Below, piece by piece: positions 17,510 to 25,036 of a stretch of DNA of 50,912 bases; the first letter of the stretch is position 1, and the number at the start of each line of letters is the position of its first letter. The notes beneath the pieces were generated by a model. The model had not been told where the DNA came from and did not search any database. It saw only the letters and a program-made list of their open reading frames with translations. Origin of the DNA: a virus; the IMG/VR virus record IMGVR_UViG_3300031696_000008, positions 1-50,912 of that record. The stretch is one strand, 5' to 3'. Both the position numbers and the translations under genes were made by a program.

Positions 17510-19382
17510 TAAAACTCAAGAAGGATTACTGCAAGAAGTAGTAGGTCTGTTAAGAAAGCAGAATCAACTAAGTACGCGTGACAGACTCAGGGAATCTGAA
17601 GAAGCCAAACGGGCTGAAAAACTAGCAGTAAATTCTGACGAGTCTATCGGCATGCAGGGTGCTGCTATCGATGGTGCCACAGACTTTCAACGAAGGTTTT
17701 TGGCTGGCCAGGCTGGAGCGTTAACAACTGATTCTAGAAAGGATACTCCTAAAGGTCCTGTTCAAAGAGCTATTCTAAAGTCATCAGAAAGAATTGCAAA
17801 TTATCTTGAGAACTCTAATGATATGGCTAAGGCCTGGAGAGCACAAGATCAACGTGATAAAGCTGAAGACAAACGTGAAAGACCACCTAGCCCATTAGTG
17901 GTGGCTGGTCGTGCTACTAGCAGTTATCTGAAGAAAGAGAAGGATGAAGGTTTTCTTGCAGACATGTGGGATAAAGCTAAATGGACCGTGTTCCTTGCTA
18001 CAGCGGTTGCAACACTTGCTGCATATGAAGGAATGCATCTATGGCATACCAAAGCCCTTAAGGGTCTTAAGGTTGTAGGCAAATGGGCAGGTAGCTTCGG
18101 TGAACTTGGGGTATTAGCAACAGAGTTTAAAACCAAGGTACTCAAATGGTTTGGTTATGACAAGCATGGCAAACCTATTGAGAAGGTAAAGAACTTTAAA
18201 GCTGGAACAATTCTTAATATTGCTGGCCTCCAAACTATCATAGGTAATCAATTAGCGGCACTTAAAGCTAAAGCTTATAGGGCGGTTGGTTTAGGTGTGG
18301 ATGGTAAGAAGCTTGGCAATACTTTTAAAGGATCACCTGGATCTATTAAGCCTGGTATGGCTGGTGGATTTGGATCAGGATTCTTTAAAACACTTACTGG
18401 CAAGATCGGTAGTATACTGTCGCCATTAATAAGGATTGGTTCTGCTATCACTGCATGGACATTAGGAACCTCTGGTAAAATGGTTACATCAGGTTTAAAA
18501 TCTCTTGGTGGAACTCTAATGAAATTCCCAGGTGTTAAACTTATTGGTAAGTTACTATGGCCAGTTACTTTGTTGTTCTCTATCTTTGAAGGATTTAAAA
18601 AGGGTAGTGAAGAGGCTGAGAAGGAAAGCTCTACGTGGTATACTATATTAGGTGAAGGAACTGGTGGCGTGTTAGGTTACATCTTTGGTGGTTTGGCTGA
18701 CTTAGTTAAGAACGGTGCTGTATGGTTAATCACTAAGGGTCTTGGTTTAAAGACAGATGAAAATGGAAAGATTTTAGGTGATGGCATGGGTAAAAAAGCT
18801 CTTAATGCAATAAAAGAGTTTAGCTTCATGGATTTGATTAGTGATATTGTCGCAGCGCCTTTCCACTTAATATCTAAGATCGTTGGATTTGTAGGTAAAT
18901 TGTTTACTGATGCAGATTATCGTGCGGGTGTATGGGATTGGGTTAGTGAGTTAGAAAACCGGTTATCTCAGTGGATGAAAGGTCTTATGCCTAAATGGAT
19001 GCGGGATGCATTCGGTATTGAATACGAAGATTTTGATGCCACTAGTTTGAATCAAAAGAGAGTTCAAAAATCGTATGGGGAAATGTTAAAAGAAAAGTAC
19101 AAGTATACAAATCCAGTTACTGAAGCTCCATGGACTCATCCTAGAAACAAAAAGAGGTATATAGCCCAACAACAAGCACTATTTAATGATAGCCCTGATT
19201 TGCAGCAGCAATATAAATTTGATGCAGAGCAAAAAATATTACTTGCCGCTATAGCAAAACAAACATCAATAGAAAGGGCGCAAGCTCAATATAAACCTGG
19301 CGATAATATAACCCATATACAAGTCATTAATTATGAAGCTGGTGGATATGGTAATTATCTTAGAGAAGCTTTCGCCAGGTAA
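17502..19382 (+). CDS. 29: Probable tape measure protein (gp29-like)
   Basis: The 626-aa protein starts with a polar helical part (residues 1-145, many KAE/RE repeats) and continues with Gly/Ala/Lys-rich helical segments containing hydrophobic stretches near 165-180 and 350-365. It ends in IQVINYEAGGYGNYLREAFAR. T4 gp29, which sets tail length from the baseplate, is 590 aa. Its place directly after the gp26/chaperone-like frame and its composition fit a tape measure. Its ATG overlaps the preceding stop (ATGGCTAA). Direct T4 similarity is not evident, so the number is inferred. Confidence 0.6.
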   Translation: MANKTQEGLLQEVVGLLRKQNQLSTRDRLRESEEAKRAEKLAVNSDESIGMQGAAIDGATDFQRRFLAGQAGALTTDSRKDTPKGPVQRAILKSSERIANYLENSNDMAKAWRAQDQRDKAEDKRERPPSPLVVAGRATSSYLKKEKDEGFLADMWDKAKWTVFLATAVATLAAYEGMHLWHTKALKGLKVVGKWAGSFGELGVLATEFKTKVLKWFGYDKHGKPIEKVKNFKAGTILNIAGLQTIIGNQLAALKAKAYRAVGLGVDGKKLGNTFKGSPGSIKPGMAGGFGSGFFKTLTGKIGSILSPLIRIGSAITAWTLGTSGKMVTSGLKSLGGTLMKFPGVKLIGKLLWPVTLLFSIFEGFKKGSEEAEKESSTWYTILGEGTGGVLGYIFGGLADLVKNGAVWLITKGLGLKTDENGKILGDGMGKKALNAIKEFSFMDLISDIVAAPFHLISKIVGFVGKLFTDADYRAGVWDWVSELENRLSQWMKGLMPKWMRDAFGIEYEDFDATSLNQKRVQKSYGEMLKEKYKYTNPVTEAPWTHPRNKKRYIAQQQALFNDSPDLQQQYKFDAEQKILLAAIAKQTSIERAQAQYKPGDNITHIQVINYEAGGYGNYLREAFAR

Positions 19383-19383
19383 T

Positions 19384-19414
19384 AAAAAGCCCTCACTAAG
19401 AGGGCTTTCTTTTC
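19384..19414. terminator. Bidirectional intrinsic terminator
   Basis: A perfect 9-bp stem AAAGCCCTC / GAGGGCTTT with a 5-nt loop has A-rich sequence on one side and TTCTTTT on the other. It lies in the 46-nt gap between two convergent genes, so it can stop both the plus-strand tail transcript and the minus-strand gene 32 transcript. Confidence 0.9.
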
Positions 19415-19428
19415 ACTTCAATTAAGTC

Positions 19429-20334
19429 TTAGGCTTCAGCCGCTAACTTAGCAAAGTAACTCATCGTATCATCAGCAGCAACTGGTGTTGGTGATGGGAT
19501 GGGGGTAGAGCTTGCGGCGAACGAAGGCTCTTCGCGAGTAATTTGAACAGCAGATTGTTCATAAGACTCTTCCTCTTGAGCCACATCACCACGAGTAACC
19601 AATTCCTCACCTAACACACGAGTCAACTTAAGATTAAGTTCACTATATGATTTAAAGGTATCTACATCAGTGAACTCTTTAAGAGAATATTCCTGGTCAT
19701 ACGCACGTTCCATTACTGAATCATCTGTGTTCAACACTTCTGCTGCACCAAAAGCTGAACGATCATAGTTACGGAAACCCGCCACTTGAGAGATCTTCAT
19801 CTTAAAGTTAGCACCTTTCCATAAATCGAACGGATTCATAGGTGATTCATCTTGATACTTTGGTTGCATCGCATCTGTGATCTTCTCAAAGATCTTCGCA
19901 CCGTATGTATATAACATTACCTTACCTTCGTTCTCACGATTCTCAGGGTCTGATACTACATAGATGTTTGACACATAATGTAAACGACGCTTGCGACGAC
20001 GAGCTGTATCTTTATCTGCTTCAATGCCAGTATTCCATAGCTTTGAATTCATCTCAGAGACAGGGTCATCCTTGTTGATTGTAGTAAGAGATTTCTCTAC
20101 ATACCATTGTCCTGTTGGACCTTGGAAGAAGTGATCCCAATACTTAGCCCAAGGTAAGTCATCACCTTCGACTGTTGGTAGGAAACGAATAACAGCATAG
20201 CCGTTACCTGCTTTGTCCACCGTTGGTTTCCACATGCGGTCATCGCCGAATGATTTCTTTTCGTTAGTGCTTGAAGCTGCACCTACCAATGAACTCATGT
20301 CACTAGCTTTAGCTTTTAAGTCTGCAAAAGACAT
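19429..20334 (-). CDS. 32: Single-stranded DNA-binding protein gp32
   Basis: The 301-aa protein matches T4 gp32 (301 aa) over the core: RFLPT near 50, WDHFFQGPTGQWYVE near 66-80, ENEGKVMLYTYGAKIFEKI near 133-151 and PFDLWKGANFKMKISQVAGFRNYD near 168-191. It coats ssDNA in replication, recombination and repair. The zinc site of T4 (His64, Cys77, Cys87, Cys90) is lost: only the His remains and the protein has no cysteine at all. The C-terminus is acidic and Ser/Pro/Ala-rich, as in T4. It is transcribed from the early-type promoter at 20392-20419. Confidence 0.92.
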   Translation of the reverse strand: MSFADLKAKASDMSSLVGAASSTNEKKSFGDDRMWKPTVDKAGNGYAVIRFLPTVEGDDLPWAKYWDHFFQGPTGQWYVEKSLTTINKDDPVSEMNSKLWNTGIEADKDTARRRKRRLHYVSNIYVVSDPENRENEGKVMLYTYGAKIFEKITDAMQPKYQDESPMNPFDLWKGANFKMKISQVAGFRNYDRSAFGAAEVLNTDDSVMERAYDQEYSLKEFTDVDTFKSYSELNLKLTRVLGEELVTRGDVAQEEESYEQSAVQITREEPSFAASSTPIPSPTPVAADDTMSYFAKLAAEA

Positions 20335-20391
20335 ATTTTATTCTCCATTAAGAATTAGTATAAATTTATATTTACTTTGTATCTTGTGTAC

Positions 20392-20419
20392 ATTATATCA
20401 TAGTTTTGATACTTGTACA
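20392..20419 (-). promoter_or_regulatory. Early-type promoter for gene 32
   Basis: The minus strand reads TGTACA, 16 bp, then TGATATAAT. It lies 58 nt upstream of the gene 32 ATG. A further TGTACA directly follows the -10 box (20386-20391), which could be an operator copy. Confidence 0.75.
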
Positions 20420-20423
20420 CACC

Positions 20424-21002
20424 TTATTTGAAAATATCTAAAACAATATTTTTCATTTTATTGTCATCAACCTTAAGGAACGATTGAAACTTAGATATCT
20501 TTTTGAACAAGTCTGGCCACAATATAGTATCTGTAACCTCTTTGTTCGCCCTTGTAATAAACCCAGTCAAGCGGTTTACTATGCATAGTGTCTCGAAAGA
20601 CACCACTCCCTCAAGATGAAGCTGGACTATTCTTGGATACGTATCTTCTACGCTCAAGAGTTCGTCAAACTTTACATCCGAAATCTCTTCTAACTCATTA
20701 CGAAACACATAAGACATACTATCTATCTTCTTTATAAAGGCTGTGTATGTGTCTTCGTCTCTAATCATATCACTACTATACTTGTTACCAGCAACTTGAT
20801 GTGCGGCAAAGTACATGGTGATATCATCACGGGTTTTAAATCGTTTACCTATCTTAGACAGCTGGAATTTATCAGGCCGTTTCCAGTAAGTCTTCTCACT
20901 CACATTTGTTTTAAAATTATACTTAAAACAATCGTAAGCTCCGTTGAAATGCAAATTAACTGCATTGTGAAATTGAAATGCCTCATATCCAGTCATCCTC
21001 AT
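20424..21002 (-). CDS. 59: Helicase loader gp59
   Basis: The 192-aa protein aligns by eye with T4 gp59 (217 aa): YDCFKYNFKTNVSEKTYWKRPDKFQLSKIGKRFK near residues 23-56 corresponds to the T4 YDVIKYN...KRRDKYFFQKLS block, and VSFETLCIVNRLTGFI near 135-150 to the T4 ISFETFILLDSF segment. gp59 loads helicase gp41 onto forked DNA covered by gp32. Its ATG overlaps the TGA of gene 33 (ATGA). Order 33-59-32 is the T4 order. Confidence 0.85.
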   Translation of the reverse strand: MRMTGYEAFQFHNAVNLHFNGAYDCFKYNFKTNVSEKTYWKRPDKFQLSKIGKRFKTRDDITMYFAAHQVAGNKYSSDMIRDEDTYTAFIKKIDSMSYVFRNELEEISDVKFDELLSVEDTYPRIVQLHLEGVVSFETLCIVNRLTGFITRANKEVTDTILWPDLFKKISKFQSFLKVDDNKMKNIVLDIFK

Positions 21003-21229
21003 ATCGGCAACATGTATGTAGGATTACCACCTACTAACAAATTAAGTTTCTTTGCTTCGAACTCAACGTGCTCTATGATCTCTTTTGAGATCAGCTTCTT
21101 GCTGTCCCTCAGGTCAATCTCATTACTCTCACACACAGTAATAATAGCATCCATATAGTTAGTGTCTTTATGGGTTCGTACGAAGGTCTCAACTAAACCT
21201 GAAAATGATTTCTTATTAATGTCTTCCAT
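20999..21229 (-). CDS. 33: Late transcription coactivator gp33
   Basis: The 76-aa protein matches the C-terminal two thirds of T4 gp33 (112 aa): YMDAIITVCESNEIDLRDSKKLISKEIIEHVEFEAKKLNLL lines up with the T4 YLEATTAFLEENSI...IIEKIQSEAIDENLL block. gp33 links RNA polymerase (beta flap) to the sliding clamp at late promoters. An AGAGGA site precedes the ATG. Its presence agrees with the TATAAATA late promoters found here. The clamp (45) and gp55 are outside the window. Confidence 0.8.
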   Translation of the reverse strand: MEDINKKSFSGLVETFVRTHKDTNYMDAIITVCESNEIDLRDSKKLISKEIIEHVEFEAKKLNLLVGGNPTYMLPI

Positions 21230-21261
21230 AGTATCCTCTCATAATGTAATTTATATGTACT

Positions 21262-21290
21262 ATTATAACATAGTATGCGGTGATTGTACA
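21262..21290 (-). promoter_or_regulatory. Early-type promoter for genes 33-59
   Basis: The minus strand reads TGTACA, 17 bp, then TGTTATAAT, 33 nt upstream of the gene 33 ATG. It has the same pattern as twelve other sites in the window. Confidence 0.75.
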
Positions 21291-21293
21291 CAC

Positions 21294-21539
21294 TTATCCT
21301 TTATATATTTTCAATATGTGTGTTTCAAATGCTTCTACCTTGTCAACTCTGTTAGGCCATTTAATATATTCCCGTTCAGGGTTGGACTTGAGGTTGTTAA
21401 GTAGTGGTATGATTGCGTTATATAACTTGTCTAACTTATCCTGTGTTGTTGCACTGGATGCTGTGGCTGTTACTAACTCTTGTGAGACATCTAAGTCTGA
21501 TTCATCAACGAGTGTAAAGCCAAAATCGAATTCTGCCAT
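21294..21539 (-). CDS. Small conserved T4-like phage protein, 81 aa
   Basis: The N-terminus MAEFDFGFTLVDE is followed by an Ala/Thr linker and a helical C-terminal part with LDKLYNAIIPLLNNLKSNPEREYIKWPNR (residues 37-65). Proteins with this N-terminus and WPNR motif are common in marine T4-like phages near genes 32/33; I know no assigned function. It ends next to the gene 33 promoter and is preceded within 4 nt by the 72-aa gene, so the two are likely co-expressed. Confidence 0.65.
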   Translation of the reverse strand: MAEFDFGFTLVDESDLDVSQELVTATASSATTQDKLDKLYNAIIPLLNNLKSNPEREYIKWPNRVDKVEAFETHILKIYKG

Positions 21540-21543
21540 AGGG

Positions 21544-21762
21544 TTAACCTAGTAATAGTTTAATGCCCAATGCCCAGTTCTCTGCTGCATCCTCAACATA
21601 GCCTAAAGCTTTGTGGGGATAATCTTCTTGTGCGAGACTGTAACCTTGAGGGTCTGAAAATGTGATTGAGTAGAAACCTTGATCTCCGTTAGTAACTCGA
21701 AAGATCTGTGCACAACTGCCATCTGGCTTGTAGTGTTCACTCAATAGTCTTCTGTTATTCAT
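21544..21762 (-). CDS. Hypothetical protein, 72 aa
   Basis: I chose the ATG at 21762 (MNNRRLLSEHYKPDG) because a TTGGAG site lies 7 nt upstream; an ATG four codons earlier has none. The protein has a beta-rich middle (AQIFRVTNGDQGFYSITFSDPQG) and a C-terminal helix with ENWALGIKLLLG. I do not recognise it. It sits just downstream of the porin terminator, so it needs read-through or an unseen promoter. Confidence 0.6.
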   Translation of the reverse strand: MNNRRLLSEHYKPDGSCAQIFRVTNGDQGFYSITFSDPQGYSLAQEDYPHKALGYVEDAAENWALGIKLLLG

Positions 21763-21776
21763 GATAAACTCCAATA

Positions 21777-21805
21777 TAAAAATAGGGGATCCGAAGACCC
21801 CCTAT
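21777..21805 (-). terminator. Intrinsic terminator of the porin gene (UUCG tetraloop)
   Basis: On the minus strand a 10-bp stem, ATAGGGGGTC / GATCCCCTAT with one G-T pair, is closed by a TTCG tetraloop and followed by TTTTT. It begins a few nt after the porin stop codon at 21810. It is the strongest terminator in the window. Confidence 0.9.
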
Positions 21806-21809
21806 AAGT

Positions 21810-22550
21810 TTAGAACTTTAGACTAGCCTTAAGACTAGCAACACCTGCGGTGCTACCAGTTTGAGCCCATTCTGCAGTCCAGATTCCACGTGTTAAACTA
21901 ACTTCTTTGGTATTATCAGTACCCATGGTTAATTTAACAACGCCTAACCCCACAAGATCTTTAGATACAGAACCTTCACTTGCTGAAGTTCCATCCGAGT
22001 CTCTATCGTGATTAGCGCTTAGTGTTAAACCAGCGATGGTGGTCGATAACGTTGTATCGATATTAGATCCAGCAGCAACCTTATTATACACTACAACAGT
22101 TTTTAGACCGCCTAAAGTATATGATGCTGTTGTCTCTCTAGTACTTGACGTCACGTCGGTCATTGCTAGCGAAACGCCACCAATCACACCAGATACATCG
22201 GCACTAGTTGCTCCACCTGACACTTGATTTAAACCAAGTTTTAGTCCACCGGCTTGCATTGTAACACCTAGAACAATTTGATCTGGATCATCACCAGATT
22301 TGTCACCTAACGTAAACGTTAAAGGACCACTTGTTGTTGTTACATATAAGTCATCTACTGTGAAGTCTTTATCTAGAATCATCGTTACCGTTGAATTACC
22401 AGAAGTTCCTACCATAGTAGTTGTTATATCTTGAGTATACGCACCATGAGAATCCAGTGTTCCTTCGTATAAACCTGAGATATTAATATCAGCAAATGCT
22501 GAAGCCGATACTGCCATAGCCGCCGTTACGACTAATAGTTTCTTAAACAT
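21810..22550 (-). CDS. Secreted porin-like outer-membrane beta-barrel protein
   Basis: The 246-aa protein begins with a clear signal peptide (MFKKLLVVTAAMAVSASAFA, cut before DINISG). The mature part is Ser/Thr/Gly-rich with alternating beta strands (for example LTFTLGDKSG, LKLGLNQVSGG, TIAGLTLSANHDRDSD). It ends in SLKASLKF, with the terminal Phe that marks BAM-inserted barrels. NISGLYEG and the general pattern resemble Gram-negative porins, though it is shorter than classical 16-strand porins. It has a good AAAGGAA site and its own terminator. A host-derived origin is likely; roles in superinfection exclusion, host permeability or nutrient entry are possible. Confidence 0.75.
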   Translation of the reverse strand: MFKKLLVVTAAMAVSASAFADINISGLYEGTLDSHGAYTQDITTTMVGTSGNSTVTMILDKDFTVDDLYVTTTSGPLTFTLGDKSGDDPDQIVLGVTMQAGGLKLGLNQVSGGATSADVSGVIGGVSLAMTDVTSSTRETTASYTLGGLKTVVVYNKVAAGSNIDTTLSTTIAGLTLSANHDRDSDGTSASEGSVSKDLVGLGVVKLTMGTDNTKEVSLTRGIWTAEWAQTGSTAGVASLKASLKF

Positions 22551-22608
22551 GTTTTTCCTTTTAGTTAAATAAAAAATTATATCTTTTTTAAAGTAGGTGA
22601 TAATTTAA

Positions 22609-22917
22609 CTACTCCGAGATACTTATATACTTTCTATATAGTATCTCTTCCATCTCGTAAGCCTCATTTTCATCAAGCTCGCGATTCTCGTGTAATTGCT
22701 GGACGTGGACCATTTCATGGCACATCGTTATTATAACCTCCTTAATACTTAAGTTACAATCAATCTCGATATCGTATTCATCGTCTTCAGCTGAATCAAT
22801 TGTCCAACCTTTAACGCTGTCCTCTCTTAGATCTTCTACTGATATAGATACTAGGATCTCTTCAGGAATATCTAACTCCTTCTTACAGAACGACACAATG
22901 TCTTCTAACAATGCCAT
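22609..22917 (-). CDS. Small HExxH metalloprotease-like protein
   Basis: The 102-aa protein has a CHEMVHVQQ motif at residues 66-74, giving the zincin HExxH pattern (His67, Glu68, His71), with downstream Glu residues (ENEAYEMEE, 83-91) that could supply the third ligand. A strongly acidic segment lies at 43-53. Small zincins of this sort occur in marine phages. It precedes the porin gene by 58 nt and follows a TATAAATA box, so both may form one late unit. The substrate is unknown. Confidence 0.65.
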   Translation of the reverse strand: MALLEDIVSFCKKELDIPEEILVSISVEDLREDSVKGWTIDSAEDDEYDIEIDCNLSIKEVIITMCHEMVHVQQLHENRELDENEAYEMEEILYRKYISISE

Positions 22918-22955
22918 ACGATACCTCTATTATTCACCACACATTCCAACAATTT

Positions 22956-22963
22956 TATTTATA
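22956..22963 (-). promoter_or_regulatory. T4-type late promoter for the metalloprotease-porin unit
   Basis: The minus strand reads TATAAATA, overlapping the stop of the 92-aa gene and 39 nt before the ATG at 22917. It implies late expression of the metalloprotease and perhaps the porin. Confidence 0.6.
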
Positions 22964-23237
22964 CAAAAGCGCCATTTGTCGCTTCATTCATTTTACTTAT
23001 AAATGCTAGGTTGTCTTTGTACCGCGTAGCAACACTTTCGTTGTTAGCGTACGAATCACCATAGCCTGATAGATAATCTTCGTATTGATTTTCTGCATCG
23101 GTATTGCCTATACATGACGCAGGTAAATCCTGAGGATTCTCACACATGTTATTTGCTGTCCAACCTGCCACATAAAATCGTGACTTAGATCTTAAGTGAG
23201 AGATTTCTTCTGCACTGTTCTTAGTTAATCTGCTCAT
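22959..23237 (-). CDS. Hypothetical protein, 92 aa
   Basis: This acidic and Asn-rich protein has two Cys (CENP, SCIG) and an EDYLSGYGDSYANNES segment around residues 53-69. The ATG overlaps the preceding TGA (CTATGAGC), so it is coupled to the 72-aa membrane protein. I do not recognise a family. Confidence 0.6.
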   Translation of the reverse strand: MSRLTKNSAEEISHLRSKSRFYVAGWTANNMCENPQDLPASCIGNTDAENQYEDYLSGYGDSYANNESVATRYKDNLAFISKMNEATNGAFV

Positions 23238-23452
23238 AGTTCTTCCTCAGGGCGGAATGCCTTAATAGCAATCGCGATACCACTATAGTGTCCATCAATC
23301 ATTGCTGTGACATTTAGTGCTACAACACCTGCTGCCAATAACAATGCTTCAGACAGTGAGTAATCACCATGAGATGATACTGCGTATACAAGCATGAATG
23401 TGAGTGCGGCTGATGCCACTGTCATTAATCGACCTGTCGTTTTGTTGTTCAT
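23234..23452 (-). CDS. Small two-helix membrane protein, 72 aa
   Basis: Two hydrophobic segments are visible, about residues 9-26 (MTVASAALTFMLVYAVSS) and 34-50 (SEALLLAAGVVALNVTAM), separated by a short polar loop. The C-terminus is charged (RPEEEL). It starts on the stop codon of the phosphatase gene (TAATG). It is unrecognised; an inner-membrane role is inferred from the helices. Confidence 0.6.
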   Translation of the reverse strand: MNNKTTGRLMTVASAALTFMLVYAVSSHGDYSLSEALLLAAGVVALNVTAMIDGHYSGIAIAIKAFRPEEEL

Positions 23453-24039
23453 TACATTTCTCCTGTAATTATTTCATAAATTTCTTTCCACTTGGTGACA
23501 CGATCACATTCATAGTTGGTGGTTTTATTCCAAGCATGGTTAATAAGAATTCCTCTTAAACCCACTAGGTTACCCATCTGAATGTTCGCTGCCTTATCTT
23601 CAATCCACCAGCATTCGGTACCTTCCCACTCTTTAAGTGCGTCGGTCTTGTCTTCACCCGTACCAAGTATAGTGAAGCCATCAAAAACATCACCGAACAC
23701 ATTTTTTAAATTCTCTTTACGATAATCTTGGGCAAGATGGTCGTTAGTCTGCGAAGTGATTACATGGAATAGATAGCCATGCTCTTCATACAATTTACGT
23801 ACATACTTAATAGAATCACGTAAAGGGGACAGAGTTTTCATGTATTTAGATGTGTTAAATCTGTTAACAAACTTTGATCCGACATGCTTTTCAACACCGA
23901 TAGCTTTAGAGATATCGTAATAGTCGTGGATCTTTTCATAACCCTCAGTAGCCTTTAGCCACTTGAAGAAATGGTATTCCCAATCTAATAGAACACCATC
24001 GCAATCCGTTAAGATTACTTTTTCATTAAGCTGTCGCAT
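23452..24039 (-). CDS. HAD-family phosphatase, probable 5'(3')-nucleotidase
   Basis: The ATG at 24039 (MRQLNEKVILTDCDGVLLDW) is chosen over an upstream one because a GAAGGAG site lies just before it and it avoids most of the overlap. The TDCDGVLL motif (Asp12, Asp14) is HAD motif I, VITSQTND near 92-99 fits motif II, and IEDKAANIQ near 145-153 fits motif IV. The 195-aa size suits phage deoxynucleotidases or related HAD enzymes. It may act in nucleotide pools, but the substrate is not shown by sequence. Confidence 0.7.
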   Translation of the reverse strand: MRQLNEKVILTDCDGVLLDWEYHFFKWLKATEGYEKIHDYYDISKAIGVEKHVGSKFVNRFNTSKYMKTLSPLRDSIKYVRKLYEEHGYLFHVITSQTNDHLAQDYRKENLKNVFGDVFDGFTILGTGEDKTDALKEWEGTECWWIEDKAANIQMGNLVGLRGILINHAWNKTTNYECDRVTKWKEIYEIITGEM

Positions 24040-24271
24040 ACACACTCCTTCGAGCTGCTGCTTCGTCGTACTTGTCCATGTTGTCCCATGCTTCTTGAGT
24101 AAACTCAGCGTAGGTACAACCAAAACCTTTTTCTAAATCAGGAAGTTTCATTGTGTCCGGATCTAAGAAAGGGTGGAACCCTGTGGCATCAAGCCATAGT
24201 TGTACAGAACGAAGACGAATGCCGTCTAGTTGATCAGTGGTCTTACGCTTGCTTGCTTTCATCCAACTCAT
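24026..24271 (-). CDS. Hypothetical protein, 81 aa
   Basis: The start at 24271 (MSWMKASKRKTTDQLDG) is chosen because the preceding 23-aa peptide ends on it (ATGA) and a GGGGA lies upstream; the longer frame to 24349 would cover that peptide. The protein is helical with a Lys/Arg-rich start, a central VQLWLDATGFHPFLDPDT segment and an Ala-rich end. Its family is unknown to me. It overlaps the phosphatase start by 14 nt. Confidence 0.55.
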   Translation of the reverse strand: MSWMKASKRKTTDQLDGIRLRSVQLWLDATGFHPFLDPDTMKLPDLEKGFGCTYAEFTQEAWDNMDKYDEAAARRSVYATA

Positions 24272-24339
24272 AATAATAATCCCCATATAAAAATATTCAA
24301 AATAACTAATGCAATCACGACGTAGTCCATCGTGCTCAT
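24268..24339 (-). CDS. Tiny membrane peptide, 23 aa
   Basis: The frame encodes MSTMDYVVIALVILNIFIWG plus three Leu, which is almost entirely one transmembrane helix. Its ATG overlaps the TGA of the gene before (ATGA) and its TGA overlaps the ATG of the gene after (ATGA), so it fits exactly into the coupled chain. That double overlap is the main evidence that it is real. The function is unknown. Confidence 0.55.
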   Translation of the reverse strand: MSTMDYVVIALVILNIFIWGLLL

Positions 24340-24530
24340 GAATCGTCACCAGTTACAAGCTCAGACAAAGTAGGAGTGCTAACAAAGTAGCCACCACTCG
24401 GTTTTGCCATAGCATCAGCTGCAGACTCAGGAGCCAGTACAGTGATCTTACCGCCATTGTCTAAGAAGTCTTGAACTTCTTTAGAGTTAGGCTTAGACGT
24501 AAATTCAAACTCTTTACCAAACTCGCTCAT
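24336..24530 (-). CDS. Hypothetical protein, 64 aa
   Basis: The start at 24530 (MSEFGKEFEFTSKPN) has a GGAGG site 8 nt upstream and a TAATG overlap with the previous gene; the longer frame from 24566 lacks such support. The protein includes a VQDFLDNGGKITVLAPESA segment. I do not recognise it. Confidence 0.6.
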   Translation of the reverse strand: MSEFGKEFEFTSKPNSKEVQDFLDNGGKITVLAPESAADAMAKPSGGYFVSTPTLSELVTGDDS

Positions 24531-24796
24531 TACACTGCCTCCATACGAGAGAACGGAACGGTCCAATTAGCATTGTCTTTTTCAACAAAGCAAACTGCCT
24601 TGGTACGATTAATCTTGGTGACCACACCAAGCAACTTGCCGAACTTAACTTTTTGTCCAACAGTGAAACCTGTTTTAGCTTTCATGTTTAACATAGAGCG
24701 ACAGTCTTTAAAGTGCTCCACTAGTTCAGATAGTTGGGCTTGATCTAGATCAAACATTAGAGTCTTAACTTGATTCATTGATTTAACGTTTTTCAT
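24530..24796 (-). CDS. Hypothetical protein with a KOW/SH3-like C-terminal region
   Basis: In this 88-aa protein, residues 1-40 are helical (VKTLMFDLDQAQLSELVEHFKD). Residues 44-85 read FTVGQKVKFGKLLGVVTKINRTKAVCFVEK...WTVPFSRMEAV, a small beta barrel of the KOW/SH3 type common in nucleic-acid-binding proteins. It is the first gene downstream of two tandem early-type promoters, so it is probably made early and strongly. A regulatory role is a guess. Confidence 0.6.
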   Translation of the reverse strand: MKNVKSMNQVKTLMFDLDQAQLSELVEHFKDCRSMLNMKAKTGFTVGQKVKFGKLLGVVTKINRTKAVCFVEKDNANWTVPFSRMEAV

Positions 24797-24825
24797 ATTG
24801 TTTCCTTATTCATTAGTATATAGGT

Positions 24826-24854
24826 ATTATATCATAGCTGGCCCATAGAGTACA
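24826..24854 (-). promoter_or_regulatory. Early-type promoter, proximal of a tandem pair
   Basis: The minus strand reads TGTACT, 17 bp, TGATATAAT, 30 nt upstream of the ATG at 24796. Confidence 0.7.
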
Positions 24855-24915
24855 CAACTATATTCACTTTTCTTATATCAGTTTGTTATATGCTTATTCA
24901 ATTTGATATAGGTAT

Positions 24916-24943
24916 ATTATATCATGAATCGCGAGGCAAGTGT
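24916..24943 (-). promoter_or_regulatory. Early-type promoter, distal of a tandem pair
   Basis: The -10 region TGATATAAT is perfect on the minus strand, but the -35 position has ACACTT in place of TGTACA, so it is a weaker member of the family. It lies 90 nt upstream of the proximal promoter. Confidence 0.5.
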
Positions 24944-25036
24944 GACTATTTAACACAGAAATAGTGTGTCTATTATAAGACACCTTATAGGGGTTGCTGT
25001 GGCTATATATGTGGCTAATGATCCTTATAAGGACTC
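24944..25036. other. Non-coding gap between the exonuclease gene and the tandem promoters
   Basis: No credible gene is visible. The stretch holds a 5-bp hairpin GTGTC/GACAC with an AT-rich 8-nt loop (24966-24983) and a CCTTATAAGG palindrome (25023-25032). Either may help to end the minus-strand exonuclease transcript, but neither has a proper U-run. Confidence 0.4.
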
